A stretch of 25,217 bases of DNA, from positions 1 through 25,217 of the forward strand of contig CAZHGD010000109.1 of assembly GCA_964531735.1 (NCBI GenBank), given 5' to 3'. Below the pieces are notes generated by a model, which did not search any database, was not told the origin of the DNA, and was given only the letters and a program-made list of their open reading frames with translations. Position 1 is the first letter of the stretch, and each line of letters begins with the position of its first letter. Positions 15,596 to 23,758 of this stretch are shown here, one piece after another. Source of the stretch: CAZHGD01 sp964531735 (GTDB lineage Bacteria; Armatimonadota; UBA10988). The position numbers were made by a program, and so were the translations under genes.

Positions 15596-16846
15596 ATGGT
15601 TACCGCCCGCGATGTGGCTGCGGCCTGGGACGCGCTGCAGCGTCAGCTCCAGGCCACCCCCTGCCCGCTCAGCGAGCCGCTGAGCCACCTGTTCGGCGGG
15701 CCGGTCTACCTCAAAATGGAGAACCTCCAGATCACCGGCTCGTTCAAGGAGCGCGGCGCGTTCTGGAAGCTCTCGTCGCTGATGTCCGAGGAGCGCCGCC
15801 GCGGTGTCATCACGGCCTCGGCCGGTAACCACGCGCAGGCGGTGGCCTACCACGCCCGCAAACTGGGCATCGCGGCGACCATCGTCATGCCCGAGCGCAC
15901 GCCGCTGATCAAGGTGCTCTCGACGCGCGAACTCGGCGGCCAGGTGGTGGTCCACGGTCAGGGCTTCGACGATGCCTACGACGAGGCGCTACGCCGGGCG
16001 CACGACCAGCATCTGGTGTTTGTGCCGCCGTTCGATGACGATCGGGTGATTGCGGGTCAAGGCAGCATCGCCCTGGAGATCCTCGAACAGGTCCACGAGG
16101 TCGCGCAGGTGGTCGTGCCGGTGGGTGGCGGCGGCCTGATCTCGGGCATCGCGGTGGCGCTCAAGGCCGCGCGGCCGCACGCTCGCCTGGTGGGCGTCGA
16201 GGCCGCGAGCTACCCATCGATGCGGCTGAGCCTGGCCGCCGGCGAGGTGGTCCCGCCGCAGGGCGCGCCGACCTTGGCCGACGGCATCGCGGTCAAGCGC
16301 GTCTGCGCGCGCACGATGGAGCATTGCCGGCGCTACGTCGACGACCTGGTCGAGGTCGACGAGGAGAGTATCGCGCGGGCCATCCTGCTGCTGTTGGAGC
16401 GCCAGAAGTCGCTGGCCGAGGGCGCCGCGGCGGCGCCGCTGGCGGCCCTGATGGGTGGTGCGGTGAAGGTCGACCGACCCACCGTGCTGGTCGTCTCGGG
16501 CGGCAACATCGACGCGTCGCGCTTGGGCGACATCATCGTGCGCGGTCTGGCGGCCGATGGCCGGCGGGTGCGCTTGCGGGTGGTCATGCCGGACATCCCC
16601 GGGCAGCTCCACCGCCTGACCGGCATCATCGCGGCGCTGGGCATCAACCTGATCGAGGTGCTGCACGACCGCGAGTTCGGCGATGCCACGCTGGGCAAGA
16701 CGATGACCACGGTGACCATGGACACGCGGGGTGAGGAGCAAGTCGGCGACTTGCTGCGGCAGTTGGCCGAGGCCGGCTTTGAGCATGTCGAGCGCGTCGC
16801 ACCGGCCACGCGCACCGGTGGCGTGCGGGCGGTGCCGGCCTACTGA
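15596..16846 (+). CDS. ilvA: Threonine ammonia-lyase (threonine dehydratase) with C-terminal ACT domain
   Basis: A 416-residue PLP enzyme converting L-threonine to 2-oxobutyrate and ammonia, the first step towards isoleucine. K51 in ITGSFKERGA is the predicted PLP lysine, TASAGNHAQAVAYHA is the substrate/phosphate loop and VPVGGGGLISGIA the glycine-rich PLP phosphate cup. After the catalytic fold (about residues 1-320) an ACT domain follows (about 325-410: LRVVMPDIPGQLHRLTGIIA to FEHVERV), usual in the roughly 400-residue IlvA/TdcB-type enzymes, where it can bind an effector. Whether it is biosynthetic or catabolic cannot be decided from sequence. ATG 15596 begins 4 nt after the SUMF1-like stop, so translation is probably coupled; the FAD oxidoreductase starts 28 nt after its end. 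Confidence 0.94.
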   Translation: MVTARDVAAAWDALQRQLQATPCPLSEPLSHLFGGPVYLKMENLQITGSFKERGAFWKLSSLMSEERRRGVITASAGNHAQAVAYHARKLGIAATIVMPERTPLIKVLSTRELGGQVVVHGQGFDDAYDEALRRAHDQHLVFVPPFDDDRVIAGQGSIALEILEQVHEVAQVVVPVGGGGLISGIAVALKAARPHARLVGVEAASYPSMRLSLAAGEVVPPQGAPTLADGIAVKRVCARTMEHCRRYVDDLVEVDEESIARAILLLLERQKSLAEGAAAAPLAALMGGAVKVDRPTVLVVSGGNIDASRLGDIIVRGLAADGRRVRLRVVMPDIPGQLHRLTGIIAALGINLIEVLHDREFGDATLGKTMTTVTMDTRGEEQVGDLLRQLAEAGFEHVERVAPATRTGGVRAVPAY

Positions 16847-16874
16847 GCACGGTACCGCGGTCGTGGAGAGCAGT

Positions 16875-18206
16875 ATGGCAGGATATGTGGCCCGCCCGGC
16901 CGCGGTGCGGGTGCCGGTGATACGTGAGCGTGATGTGGTGGTCGTCGGTGGTGGCCCCGGCGGCCTGGGCGCAGCCATCGGGGCGGCGCGCGCCGGCGCC
17001 AAGGTGCTGCTGGTCGAGCGCTACGGGTTCCTCGGCGGCATGGCGACCGCTGGCGGCGTGAACCCGTTCATGCCGAACCATATCGATGGGCAGCGCCTCG
17101 ACAGCGGCGTGTTCGCCGACTGGTGCCAGGCCATCGACGCCCTCGGCGGGCTGGCCGCCGACGGGCTGACCTTCAACCCGGAGTTGGCCAAGATTGCCGC
17201 TGAGCAGTTGTGCCTGGCGAGCGGCGTCGACCTGCTCTACCACGCCAGCTTCGACCTGCCGTTGGTCGACGGCGCGCGGCTCGACGCCCTGACCTTCCAC
17301 AGCAAGTCGGGGCTGGTGGCGGTGCGCGGTGCGGTCTACGTCGACGCCACCGGTGACGCCGACGTGGCGGCGCGAGCCGGTTGCCCGTGCGAGCTTGGTC
17401 GCACGAGCGACCACCTGACCCAGCCGATGACCGCCAACTTCGACGTCGGCGGCGTGGACCGCGGGCGGATGCCCTCGCGCGAGCGCATCAACGAGTTGTA
17501 CGCCGCCGCCAAGGCGGCCGGCCGGCTGAGCTGTCCGCGCGAGAACTGCCTGTGGTTCGGGACCCAGCAGGCCGACCGCGTACACTTCAACACGACGCGC
17601 GTGGTCCGGCACGACGCGACCTCGGTCGAGAGCCTGACCGACGCCGAGATCGAGTCCCGCCGCCAGATCGTGGAGTACCTGGCGTGGCTGCAGGCCGAGG
17701 TGCCGGGCTTCGAGCACAGTTACCTGCTGACCTGCGGCATGCACATCGGGGTCCGCGAATCGCGGCGTGTCCGCGGCCAGTACTACCTCACCCGCGCCGA
17801 GGTCGAGGCCTTCGCGAAGTTCGCCGACGGTATCTGCCGCTGTCGCTACCCGATCGACATCCACAACCCGACCGGCGCCGGGACGGAGTTGGTGCACTTC
17901 CCCGCCGGCGAGTGGTACGAGATCCCGTACGGCTGTCTGGTGCCGCTGGGCATCGACAACCTGCTGATCGCGGGCCGGCCGATCAGCGTGGATCATGCGG
18001 TGCACAGCAGTATGCGGGTCATGCCGCCGGCCTGCACGGTCGGCCAGGCGGCGGGGCTGGCGGCGGCGCTGGCGGCGCAGCGCGGCCAGGCGCCGGCGCA
18101 ACTCGACGGGCGTGAGGTGCGGGCGCAACTGATGGCGCAGGGCGTGCGCTGGCCGGACGAGAGCGGCGCAGCCGCGGTTGACACGGCCGGATCGGCCCAA
18201 CTATAA
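16875..18206 (+). CDS. FAD-dependent oxidoreductase (FAD_oxidored family)
   Basis: A 443-residue flavoprotein. The N-terminal FAD-binding motif is VVVVGGGPGGLGAA at residues 21-34, ending in the ribose-binding LLVERYGFLGGMAT. The second conserved patch VYVDATGDADVAARAGCP is the GD motif of this family, and the C-terminal part has VPLGIDNLLIAGRPIS and RVMPPACTVGQAAGLAAALA, the third FAD contact. This pattern is that of PF12831 proteins, abundant in Armatimonadota, Planctomycetota and Lentisphaerota, often found with carbohydrate catabolism; the substrate is unknown. ATG 16875 has GGAG 5-8 nt upstream. It is 28 nt after ilvA. Its last codons contain a perfect promoter, with the -10 box overlapping the stop codon. 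Confidence 0.92.
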   Translation: MAGYVARPAAVRVPVIRERDVVVVGGGPGGLGAAIGAARAGAKVLLVERYGFLGGMATAGGVNPFMPNHIDGQRLDSGVFADWCQAIDALGGLAADGLTFNPELAKIAAEQLCLASGVDLLYHASFDLPLVDGARLDALTFHSKSGLVAVRGAVYVDATGDADVAARAGCPCELGRTSDHLTQPMTANFDVGGVDRGRMPSRERINELYAAAKAAGRLSCPRENCLWFGTQQADRVHFNTTRVVRHDATSVESLTDAEIESRRQIVEYLAWLQAEVPGFEHSYLLTCGMHIGVRESRRVRGQYYLTRAEVEAFAKFADGICRCRYPIDIHNPTGAGTELVHFPAGEWYEIPYGCLVPLGIDNLLIAGRPISVDHAVHSSMRVMPPACTVGQAAGLAAALAAQRGQAPAQLDGREVRAQLMAQGVRWPDESGAAAVDTAGSAQL

Positions 18207-18207
18207 T
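18178..18207 (+). promoter_or_regulatory. Perfect-consensus sigma70-type promoter for the PQQ-repeat gene
   Basis: TTGACA (18178-18183) and TATAAT (18202-18207) are both exact matches to the consensus, separated by 18 nt. The promoter lies in the last codons of the FAD oxidoreductase gene, and its -10 box contains the TAA stop. Transcription would begin near 18214, giving a leader of about 115 nt before ATG 18330. Confidence 0.75.
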
Positions 18208-18228
18208 GGCCGCGCCTTCCAAGCGGGT

Positions 18229-18255
18229 GTGGAGAGCGCTCCGAAGCGGCTCCAC
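18229..18255 (+). other. Leader hairpin upstream of the PQQ-repeat gene
   Basis: GTGGAG (18229-18234) pairs with CTCCAC (18250-18255), and inside it CGCT (18237-18240) pairs with AGCG (18245-18248) around the loop CCGA. It lies just after the predicted transcription start of the strong promoter, so it would be at the 5' end of the message, where it may stabilise it or mark a regulator site. No known riboswitch is recognised. Confidence 0.35.
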
Positions 18256-18329
18256 CACGGCATTAGCGGCACTCGGACCGAGCCCCGAGCCGCCGGCCGG
18301 GCGCGAGCAGCGAAGGTGAGGAGGCGACC

Positions 18330-20144
18330 ATGAGGGTGCGCGGGCTCTCTTGGCTTCTGGTGAGCCTGTGGGTGGCGGCGACGGCACCGGCGGCGGACTT
18401 CACCATGGCCCGCAACGACATCGCTCGCACCGGCTACACGGCCGAGAAGCTGTCGCCACCACTGTCGCTCCTGTGGCAGTTCTCCACAGCGCCGGACAAC
18501 AGCATGTCGGCGACGCCCATCTGCGTCGGCAAGCGCGTCTACTTCTGCTCGTTGGGCGTGGTCTACTGCCTCGACGCGGAGACCGGCGAGCAGATCTGGA
18601 GCTACGAGACCCGCTTCGCCATCCGCAGCACGCCGGTGTTCCACAGCGGCCGGCTGTTCGTGACCACCGCCAACGGCGAGATGCACGTGCTCGACGCGGC
18701 CGACAAGCCGGAGAAGCCGCTGCTCACCAAGTTGGAGATCCGCGGCGGCCTGTCGAGCGACCCGGTGCTGACCAAGGACATCATGTACCTGGTCACCGAC
18801 AACGGGAAGCTGTACCGCGTCAATCTGGAGAGCTTCGCGGCCGAGGAACTGAACAAGAACAGCCCGTTCCAAGCCGGGCCGAACCGTAGCGTGGCCTACG
18901 ACGGCCGCCGGTTGGTCTTCACCGGCACCGACAACCTGGTCTACTGCTTCGACTTGAACCTGAAGCGGCGGCTGTGGTCGCAGGTGCAGGGCGTGCTGGT
19001 GACGCCGCCGGTGCTGACTTCCGAGACCGCGACGGTGGTGACGCGCGAGGGCGTGCGCAGCCTGAAGACGCGCAGTGGCACGCTCGACTGGCAGCGCCGC
19101 GGTCTGATCTCGGCCCGCGGGGCGGCCGCGCTGGCGAACAACCGCCTGTACGTGGCGGCGCGCGATGAGTTCCTCTACATGCTGGACCCGGTGCGCGGCA
19201 CGGTGCTGGGCCGCTCCGAGACCGACTCGATGGTGGAAGCGGCGCCGACGGTGGCCGACAAAGAGGTCTACCTGGGCACGATGGCGGGCAACGTCTACTG
19301 CCTCGATGCCGAGAACCTGAAGGCGAAGTGGTACTACCGCTGCAATCCGGTCGAGACGGTCGGCGGCAAGGACACCAAGCGCTACGCCGTCTGTGTGCCG
19401 CCGGTGGTGGCCAACGGCAACGTCCTGGCCGTCACCAACCAGGGCACGCTGTACTGCTTCCGCGCCGACGCGGTCGACCTGGGCCGGCCGCGGCTGTACC
19501 TGCCGCAGTTGGCCACCAACGCCGTCGATGGCAGCATGGTCGCCAAGCCGATCAACGACGACAAACTGCGCGAAGCGATGGTCGAGGATGCCAAGGCGGC
19601 GGCCAAGGCCTCCGGTGACCCGAAGAAGATTGAGAAGCCCGACATTCCGACCGAGGCCGAGATGCTGGCGCTGCCGGGCAAGCAGCGGGTGTTCCGCTTC
19701 GAGACCTACGCCTACGACGAGGGCAGCGGGGTCGACCTCAGCCGGATGAAGGTGCTCTGGGACGGCAAGCCGTACACGGGCACGATGAACGTGACGCCGA
19801 ACGACCTGTTGCTGACCGTCGATCTGATCACGCAGAAGGCCGGCCTGGCGCGCGCTCAGCTTGATGACGGCGAACACACGCTGATGCTGATCGTGCCGGA
19901 CTTCCGAGCCACCGACGAGGATCTGAAGAAGATTCTCGCTGAAGCGCCGAAGGTCCAGGACCCGGACAGCTACCACAACATCCTGGTCCGCACCTTCACC
20001 TTCAAGATCGACAACGCGCTGCCGCCGCTGGAACCGGTCAAGAAGAAGACCACCGGGCCGGACCTGGGTCCGGGTGGTCCTCCAGGTGGTCCGGGTGGTC
20101 CGGGCATGCCGCCCGGGGCGCCGCCCGGGGCCCCGCCGCGGTAA
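18330..20144 (+). CDS. Secreted PQQ-repeat beta-propeller protein with C-terminal Ig-like domain
   Basis: A 604-residue exported protein. Residues 1-22 are a signal peptide (basic start, hydrophobic core, TAPAAD cleavage region). Residues about 30-390 are repeated PQQ/quinoprotein-like blades, each with a pattern like GVVYCLDAETGEQIWSYE or GNVYCLDAENLKAKWYY. There is no obvious dehydrogenase active site, so it more likely acts as a binding scaffold, as in BamB-like proteins, than as a quinoprotein enzyme. A charged helical insertion (about 405-450, AMVEDAKAAAKASGDPKK) leads to a beta-rich domain (about 455-585, FETYAYDEGSGVDLSRMKV). The tail is Pro/Gly-rich, encoded by three GGTGGTCC copies (20073-20101) and a duplicated CCGCCCGGGG block. 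ATG 18330 has a strong GAGGAGG site. It has its own strong promoter and is followed 4 nt later by dprA. Confidence 0.9.
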   Translation: MRVRGLSWLLVSLWVAATAPAADFTMARNDIARTGYTAEKLSPPLSLLWQFSTAPDNSMSATPICVGKRVYFCSLGVVYCLDAETGEQIWSYETRFAIRSTPVFHSGRLFVTTANGEMHVLDAADKPEKPLLTKLEIRGGLSSDPVLTKDIMYLVTDNGKLYRVNLESFAAEELNKNSPFQAGPNRSVAYDGRRLVFTGTDNLVYCFDLNLKRRLWSQVQGVLVTPPVLTSETATVVTREGVRSLKTRSGTLDWQRRGLISARGAAALANNRLYVAARDEFLYMLDPVRGTVLGRSETDSMVEAAPTVADKEVYLGTMAGNVYCLDAENLKAKWYYRCNPVETVGGKDTKRYAVCVPPVVANGNVLAVTNQGTLYCFRADAVDLGRPRLYLPQLATNAVDGSMVAKPINDDKLREAMVEDAKAAAKASGDPKKIEKPDIPTEAEMLALPGKQRVFRFETYAYDEGSGVDLSRMKVLWDGKPYTGTMNVTPNDLLLTVDLITQKAGLARAQLDDGEHTLMLIVPDFRATDEDLKKILAEAPKVQDPDSYHNILVRTFTFKIDNALPPLEPVKKKTTGPDLGPGGPPGGPGGPGMPPGAPPGAPPR

Positions 20145-20148
20145 CCGG

Positions 20149-21249
20149 GTGCCAGACCACGCGTCGGCCGTCTGGTGGCTACGGCTGGCGGCGCTGAACG
20201 AGACCGCGCACCGCAAGAACAGCCTGCTGGCGCACTTCGGATCGCCGGCGGCGCTGTTCGAGGCCGAAGACGCCGCCTGGCAAGGGCTGCGACACCCCGA
20301 TGGCCTGCGTGAGCGCGTGCGCCAGGGCGGCCGCCGCGAGGTGACGGCTTGGCTGGCGCGCCTGGAGGCCGGCGAGTTCAGCTTGCTGGCCCGGCCCGAT
20401 GCCGCCTACCCGCCGCTGCTGGCCACCATCCCCGATCCGCCACCGGTGCTGTTCGTGCGGGGGCAGCCGCCGGTGGCCAGCCAGCCGGCGGTGGCGTTGG
20501 TCGGGACGCGGCGGTGTTCGCCCTATGGCAACCTGGTGGCCGAAGACCTGGCGAAGGGGTTGGTGGCGGCCGGCGTGGCCGTGGTGAGTGGGCTGGCCGC
20601 CGGGATCGACGCCGCGGCGCACTGCGGCGCCCTGCGCGCGGGCGGCGTCACCGTGGCGGTGCTGGGCACCGGTATCGACAAGCCGTATCCGGCGCAGAAC
20701 CAGGCGCTGTACCAGCGCCTGGTGACCGAGGGCGGCGTGATCAGCGAGTTCCCGCCGGGCACGCCACCCCGGGTGTGGCACTTCCCCATGCGGAACCGCA
20801 TCATCAGCGGTCTGTGCCGCGCGGTGGTGGTGGTCCAGGCGCCGCTCAGCAGCGGGGCGCTGATCACCGCGCGGCATGCGCTCGAACAGAACCGCGAGGT
20901 GCTGGCCGTACCGGGCAACATCACCGAGACGCGGCAGGCCGGCTGCCACGAGCTACTGCGCGACGGCGCGCGCCTGGTGCGTGGCGTCGACGACATCCTC
21001 GAGGCCATCCCCGACGTGCTGGCGCCGGTGCCGGTACCGGCGGCGTCCGCCCGGCCGGCGCCCGCCGCCGTCCTCGACGAGTCCGAGGGTCGGGTGGCCG
21101 CAGCACTGGGTCTGGCGCCGCTCAGCATCGACGATCTGATCGAGCAGACCGGGATGGCGACTCCTGAGGTACAATCCGCGCTGGTCACCTTGGAACTCAA
21201 ACTCGTCGCGCGGCGGTTACCGGGCAACCGTTTCGTTCGGGCCACGTAG
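20149..21249 (+). CDS. dprA: DNA-processing protein DprA (Smf)
   Basis: A 366-residue DprA, which binds incoming single-stranded DNA during transformation and loads RecA. The N-terminal helical part (1-70) holds helix-hairpin-helix-like sequence. The Rossmann-like core begins at about residue 113 with AVALVGTRRCSPYG and continues with VVSGLAAGIDAAAH, AVLGTGIDKPYP, GGVISEFPPGTPP, FPMRNRIISGLC, GALITARHALEQNREVLAVPG and the NITETRQAGCHELLRDGA segment. The C-terminal winged helix (about 305-366, PLSIDDLIEQTGM) is the DML1-like domain. GTG 20149 is the start: it is the only in-frame initiator between the upstream stop and the conserved AVWWLRLAAL segment, and the 4-nt gap implies coupling to the PQQ-repeat gene. 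DprA before topA is a conserved order in many bacteria. Confidence 0.95.
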   Translation: MPDHASAVWWLRLAALNETAHRKNSLLAHFGSPAALFEAEDAAWQGLRHPDGLRERVRQGGRREVTAWLARLEAGEFSLLARPDAAYPPLLATIPDPPPVLFVRGQPPVASQPAVALVGTRRCSPYGNLVAEDLAKGLVAAGVAVVSGLAAGIDAAAHCGALRAGGVTVAVLGTGIDKPYPAQNQALYQRLVTEGGVISEFPPGTPPRVWHFPMRNRIISGLCRAVVVVQAPLSSGALITARHALEQNREVLAVPGNITETRQAGCHELLRDGARLVRGVDDILEAIPDVLAPVPVPAASARPAPAAVLDESEGRVAAALGLAPLSIDDLIEQTGMATPEVQSALVTLELKLVARRLPGNRFVRAT

Positions 21250-21262
21250 TGCAATAGTTAGT

Positions 21263-21283
21263 GGAGGGGCCGGGATTCCGGCC
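21263..21283 (+). promoter_or_regulatory. topA ribosome site followed by a bridging hairpin
   Basis: GGAGG (21263-21267) lies 27 nt before ATG 21295, too far for normal initiation. It is followed at once by a perfect 6-bp hairpin, GGCCGG-GATT-CCGGCC (21268-21283). If this forms, the distance from GGAGG to ATG shrinks to 11 nt. No other strong ribosome site precedes the ATG. Confidence 0.45.
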
Positions 21284-21294
21284 GGTAGCATACG

Positions 21295-23733
21295 ATGGGC
21301 AAGTCGGTCATCATCGTTGAGAGCGCCGCCAAGACCCGCACCATTGCGGGCTTTCTCAAGGACGACTACGTCCTGGCGGCGTCGTTGGGTCACGTGCGCG
21401 ACCTGCCCGAGAAGGATCTCGGCGTCGATGTCGAGCACGACTTCCGGCCGACCTACCAGGTCATGAAGGACAAGTCCGAGGTGGTCCGCAAGTTGAAGCA
21501 GACCATCAAGGGCGCCGACCGGGTCTATCTGGCCACCGACCCCGACCGCGAGGGAGAGGCCATCGCCTGGCACCTCGAGCACGCGCTGGGCCTGAAGGAC
21601 GCCCTGCGGATCGAGTTCAACGAGATCACGCGCGGTGCCGTCGAGCAGGCGCTGGAGCATCCCCGCCGGATCGACATGGACCGCGTCAACGCGCAGCAGG
21701 CGCGGCGCGTGCTCGACCGGCTGGTGGGCTACAAGCTCAGTCCGTTGCTGTGGCGCAAGGTGAAGAACGCGCGGAGCGCCGGCCGCGTGCAGTCGGTGGC
21801 GGTGCGGCTGATTGTCGAGCGCGAGCGCGAGATCCGCGCCTTTGTGCCGCAGGAGTTCTGGCGCATCGGCGCCATCGTCTCGCCGCAGGACCGCGCCGAC
21901 GAGACCTTCGAGGCCCGCCTTGAGCGCCTCGACGGGCAGAAGATCGAGCTGGGCGACATCGCCGACCAGGCCACCGCCGAAGCGCTCGTCGACGAGCTGC
22001 AGCAGGCCGACTACCGCGTGGCCTCGCTGACCACGCGGCAGACGACGCGGCGCCCGCAGCCGCCGCACATCACCAGCACGCTCCAGCGCGACGCCAGCAA
22101 CAAACTCGGTTTCCGCGCGGCGCGCACCATGTCCTGCGCGCAACGCTTGTACGAAGGCTTGACGCTGGGCGACGGCCAGACCGTGGGTCTGATCACCTAC
22201 ATGAGAACGGACTCGACGCGCGTGGCCGCCGAGGCCGCCGCGGCGGCGCAGGAGGTGATCAAGGCCACCTGGAGTGCCGACCACTGTGGCAAGGGCGCGC
22301 GCGGCAAGACCGTCAAAGGCGCGCAGGAAGCGCACGAGTGCATCCGGCCGACCTATCCCGAGCGGCATCCCGATGAGATTGACCGGCTGTTGCCGGGCCG
22401 TGAGCACGCCGATGAGCGCCGGCTCTACCGCCTGATTTGGACGCGGTTCATCGCCAGCCAAATGGCGCCGGCCAGCCTCGAGACCACCAGCGTCGACATC
22501 GCCGCCGGCCGGCACACCTTGCGGGCCAGCGGGACGCGGGTGCTGTTCGGCGGCTACATGGCGCTGACGGGTGTGCCGCAGACCAAGCCGAAAGCCGAGA
22601 CCGGCGACGATGACGAGGGCGACGACGCGCTGGACGGTCTGCTCCCCGAGCTGCGCGAGGGCGAGCCGTTGCGGCTGCACGATCTGAAGCCGAGCCAGCA
22701 CTTCACGCAGCCGCCGCCACGCTACAGCGAGGCGACGCTGGTGAAGACGCTGGAAGAGCGCGGCATCGGCCGGCCGAGCACCTATGCGCCGATCCTGAGC
22801 ACCATCACCGAGCGGCGGTACGTCAAGTTGGAACAGGGCCGGTTCGTGCCCACCGGGCTGGGCGAGGCGGTGAACGATGCGCTGGTGAAGCACTTCCCGA
22901 CCATCATGGACGTGGACTTCACCGCGGATCTGGAGACCGAGCTCGACGGGGTGGAGAGCGGCAAGGCCGACTGGGTCGGTCTGCTCAAGGGCATCTACGA
23001 CCCGCTGGAGCAGCAGATCACCGCGGCCTACGACGAAATGGAGCGGATCCGCGTTCAGCCGGTGGAGACCGAGCACGAGTGCCCCAAGTGCGGCTCGAAG
23101 ATGCTGCTGCGCGAAGGCCGCTACGGCTCGTTCCTCGGTTGCTCGCGCTATCCCGAGTGCGACGGCATCATGCGGCTGGACAAGCAAGGCAACCCGGTCT
23201 CGACCGAGGCCGTGGCCACCGAGCACCAGTGTCCGGAATGCGGCCAGGGCATGTTGCGCGTCGAAGGGCGCTGGGGGCCGTACCTGCGCTGCGAGCGTCA
23301 TCCCGAGTGCAAGGGCCGCCTGCGCCTCGACCGCCAGGGCAACGCCGTGGCGCCGAGCACAGCGGTGGAGACCGGTCTGAGCTGCGGCAAGTGCGGCAGT
23401 CCGTTGGTCTTGCGCAACAGCCGGCGCGGGCCGTTCCTGGGTTGCAGCGCCTACCCGAAGTGCCGTGGCGTCACCAAGCTGACCGAGGACCTGCAGCAGC
23501 AACTGGCGGCGAAGGGCATCGAGGTACCGGCCGCGCCGCCGGCGTCGGAACCGGTGACCACGAGCCTTGCTTGCGAGCAGTGCGGCCAGCCGATGGTGCT
23601 GCGCCAGAGTCGACGCGGGCCGTTCCTCGGTTGCTCCGGCTATCCCAAGTGCCGCGGCACGCGCCAACTGGACGATGCCGCGCGCGAGTTGCTGGCCAGC
23701 CAGGGCATCGAGCTGCCGGGCGAGAGCGGCTGA
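21295..23733 (+). CDS. topA: DNA topoisomerase I (type IA)
   Basis: An 812-residue topoisomerase IA that relaxes negative supercoils by cutting one strand through a 5'-phosphotyrosine. The TOPRIM domain starts with VIIVESAAKTRTI, where E9 is the catalytic glutamate, and has D82/D84/E86 in ATDPDREGEAIAW. The active-site tyrosine is Y302 in GLITYMRTDSTR. RPSTYAPILSTI and ARSAGRVQSVAVRLI are further family signatures. The C-terminus holds four tetracysteine zinc fingers (from about residue 595: CPKC, CPEC, CGKC and CEQC units, each closed by a second Cys pair such as GCSRYPEC), all with four cysteines intact. Length is usual for bacterial TopA. The leader is described separately (21263-21283). 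It follows dprA by 45 nt and converges with the RpoC-like gene with 25 nt between the stops. Confidence 0.97.
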   Translation: MGKSVIIVESAAKTRTIAGFLKDDYVLAASLGHVRDLPEKDLGVDVEHDFRPTYQVMKDKSEVVRKLKQTIKGADRVYLATDPDREGEAIAWHLEHALGLKDALRIEFNEITRGAVEQALEHPRRIDMDRVNAQQARRVLDRLVGYKLSPLLWRKVKNARSAGRVQSVAVRLIVEREREIRAFVPQEFWRIGAIVSPQDRADETFEARLERLDGQKIELGDIADQATAEALVDELQQADYRVASLTTRQTTRRPQPPHITSTLQRDASNKLGFRAARTMSCAQRLYEGLTLGDGQTVGLITYMRTDSTRVAAEAAAAAQEVIKATWSADHCGKGARGKTVKGAQEAHECIRPTYPERHPDEIDRLLPGREHADERRLYRLIWTRFIASQMAPASLETTSVDIAAGRHTLRASGTRVLFGGYMALTGVPQTKPKAETGDDDEGDDALDGLLPELREGEPLRLHDLKPSQHFTQPPPRYSEATLVKTLEERGIGRPSTYAPILSTITERRYVKLEQGRFVPTGLGEAVNDALVKHFPTIMDVDFTADLETELDGVESGKADWVGLLKGIYDPLEQQITAAYDEMERIRVQPVETEHECPKCGSKMLLREGRYGSFLGCSRYPECDGIMRLDKQGNPVSTEAVATEHQCPECGQGMLRVEGRWGPYLRCERHPECKGRLRLDRQGNAVAPSTAVETGLSCGKCGSPLVLRNSRRGPFLGCSAYPKCRGVTKLTEDLQQQLAAKGIEVPAAPPASEPVTTSLACEQCGQPMVLRQSRRGPFLGCSGYPKCRGTRQLDDAARELLASQGIELPGESG

Positions 23734-23758
23734 GCCGCCCCCGCCCGATAGTCCGCGG

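Noticed and set aside
20073..20140. Short tandem GC-rich repeats as a regulatory or mobile repeat
   Set aside because: They are in frame and encode the Pro/Gly-rich tail of the PQQ-repeat protein, a common outcome of slippage in such tails.
18330..20144. PQQ-dependent dehydrogenase enzyme
   Set aside because: Blade repeats are present but no quinoprotein active-site Asp/Glu or heme-binding CxxCH pattern is visible, so only a PQQ-repeat propeller is claimed.
18201..20216. Minus-strand open frame of 671 residues opposite the PQQ-repeat gene
   Set aside because: Antisense shadow of a clear secreted propeller protein; composition is RHGQV-rich with no domain pattern.
21217..23667. Minus-strand open frame of 816 residues opposite topA
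   Set aside because: Antisense shadow of topA. Its length reflects the lack of stop codons in GC-rich mirror frames, not a gene.
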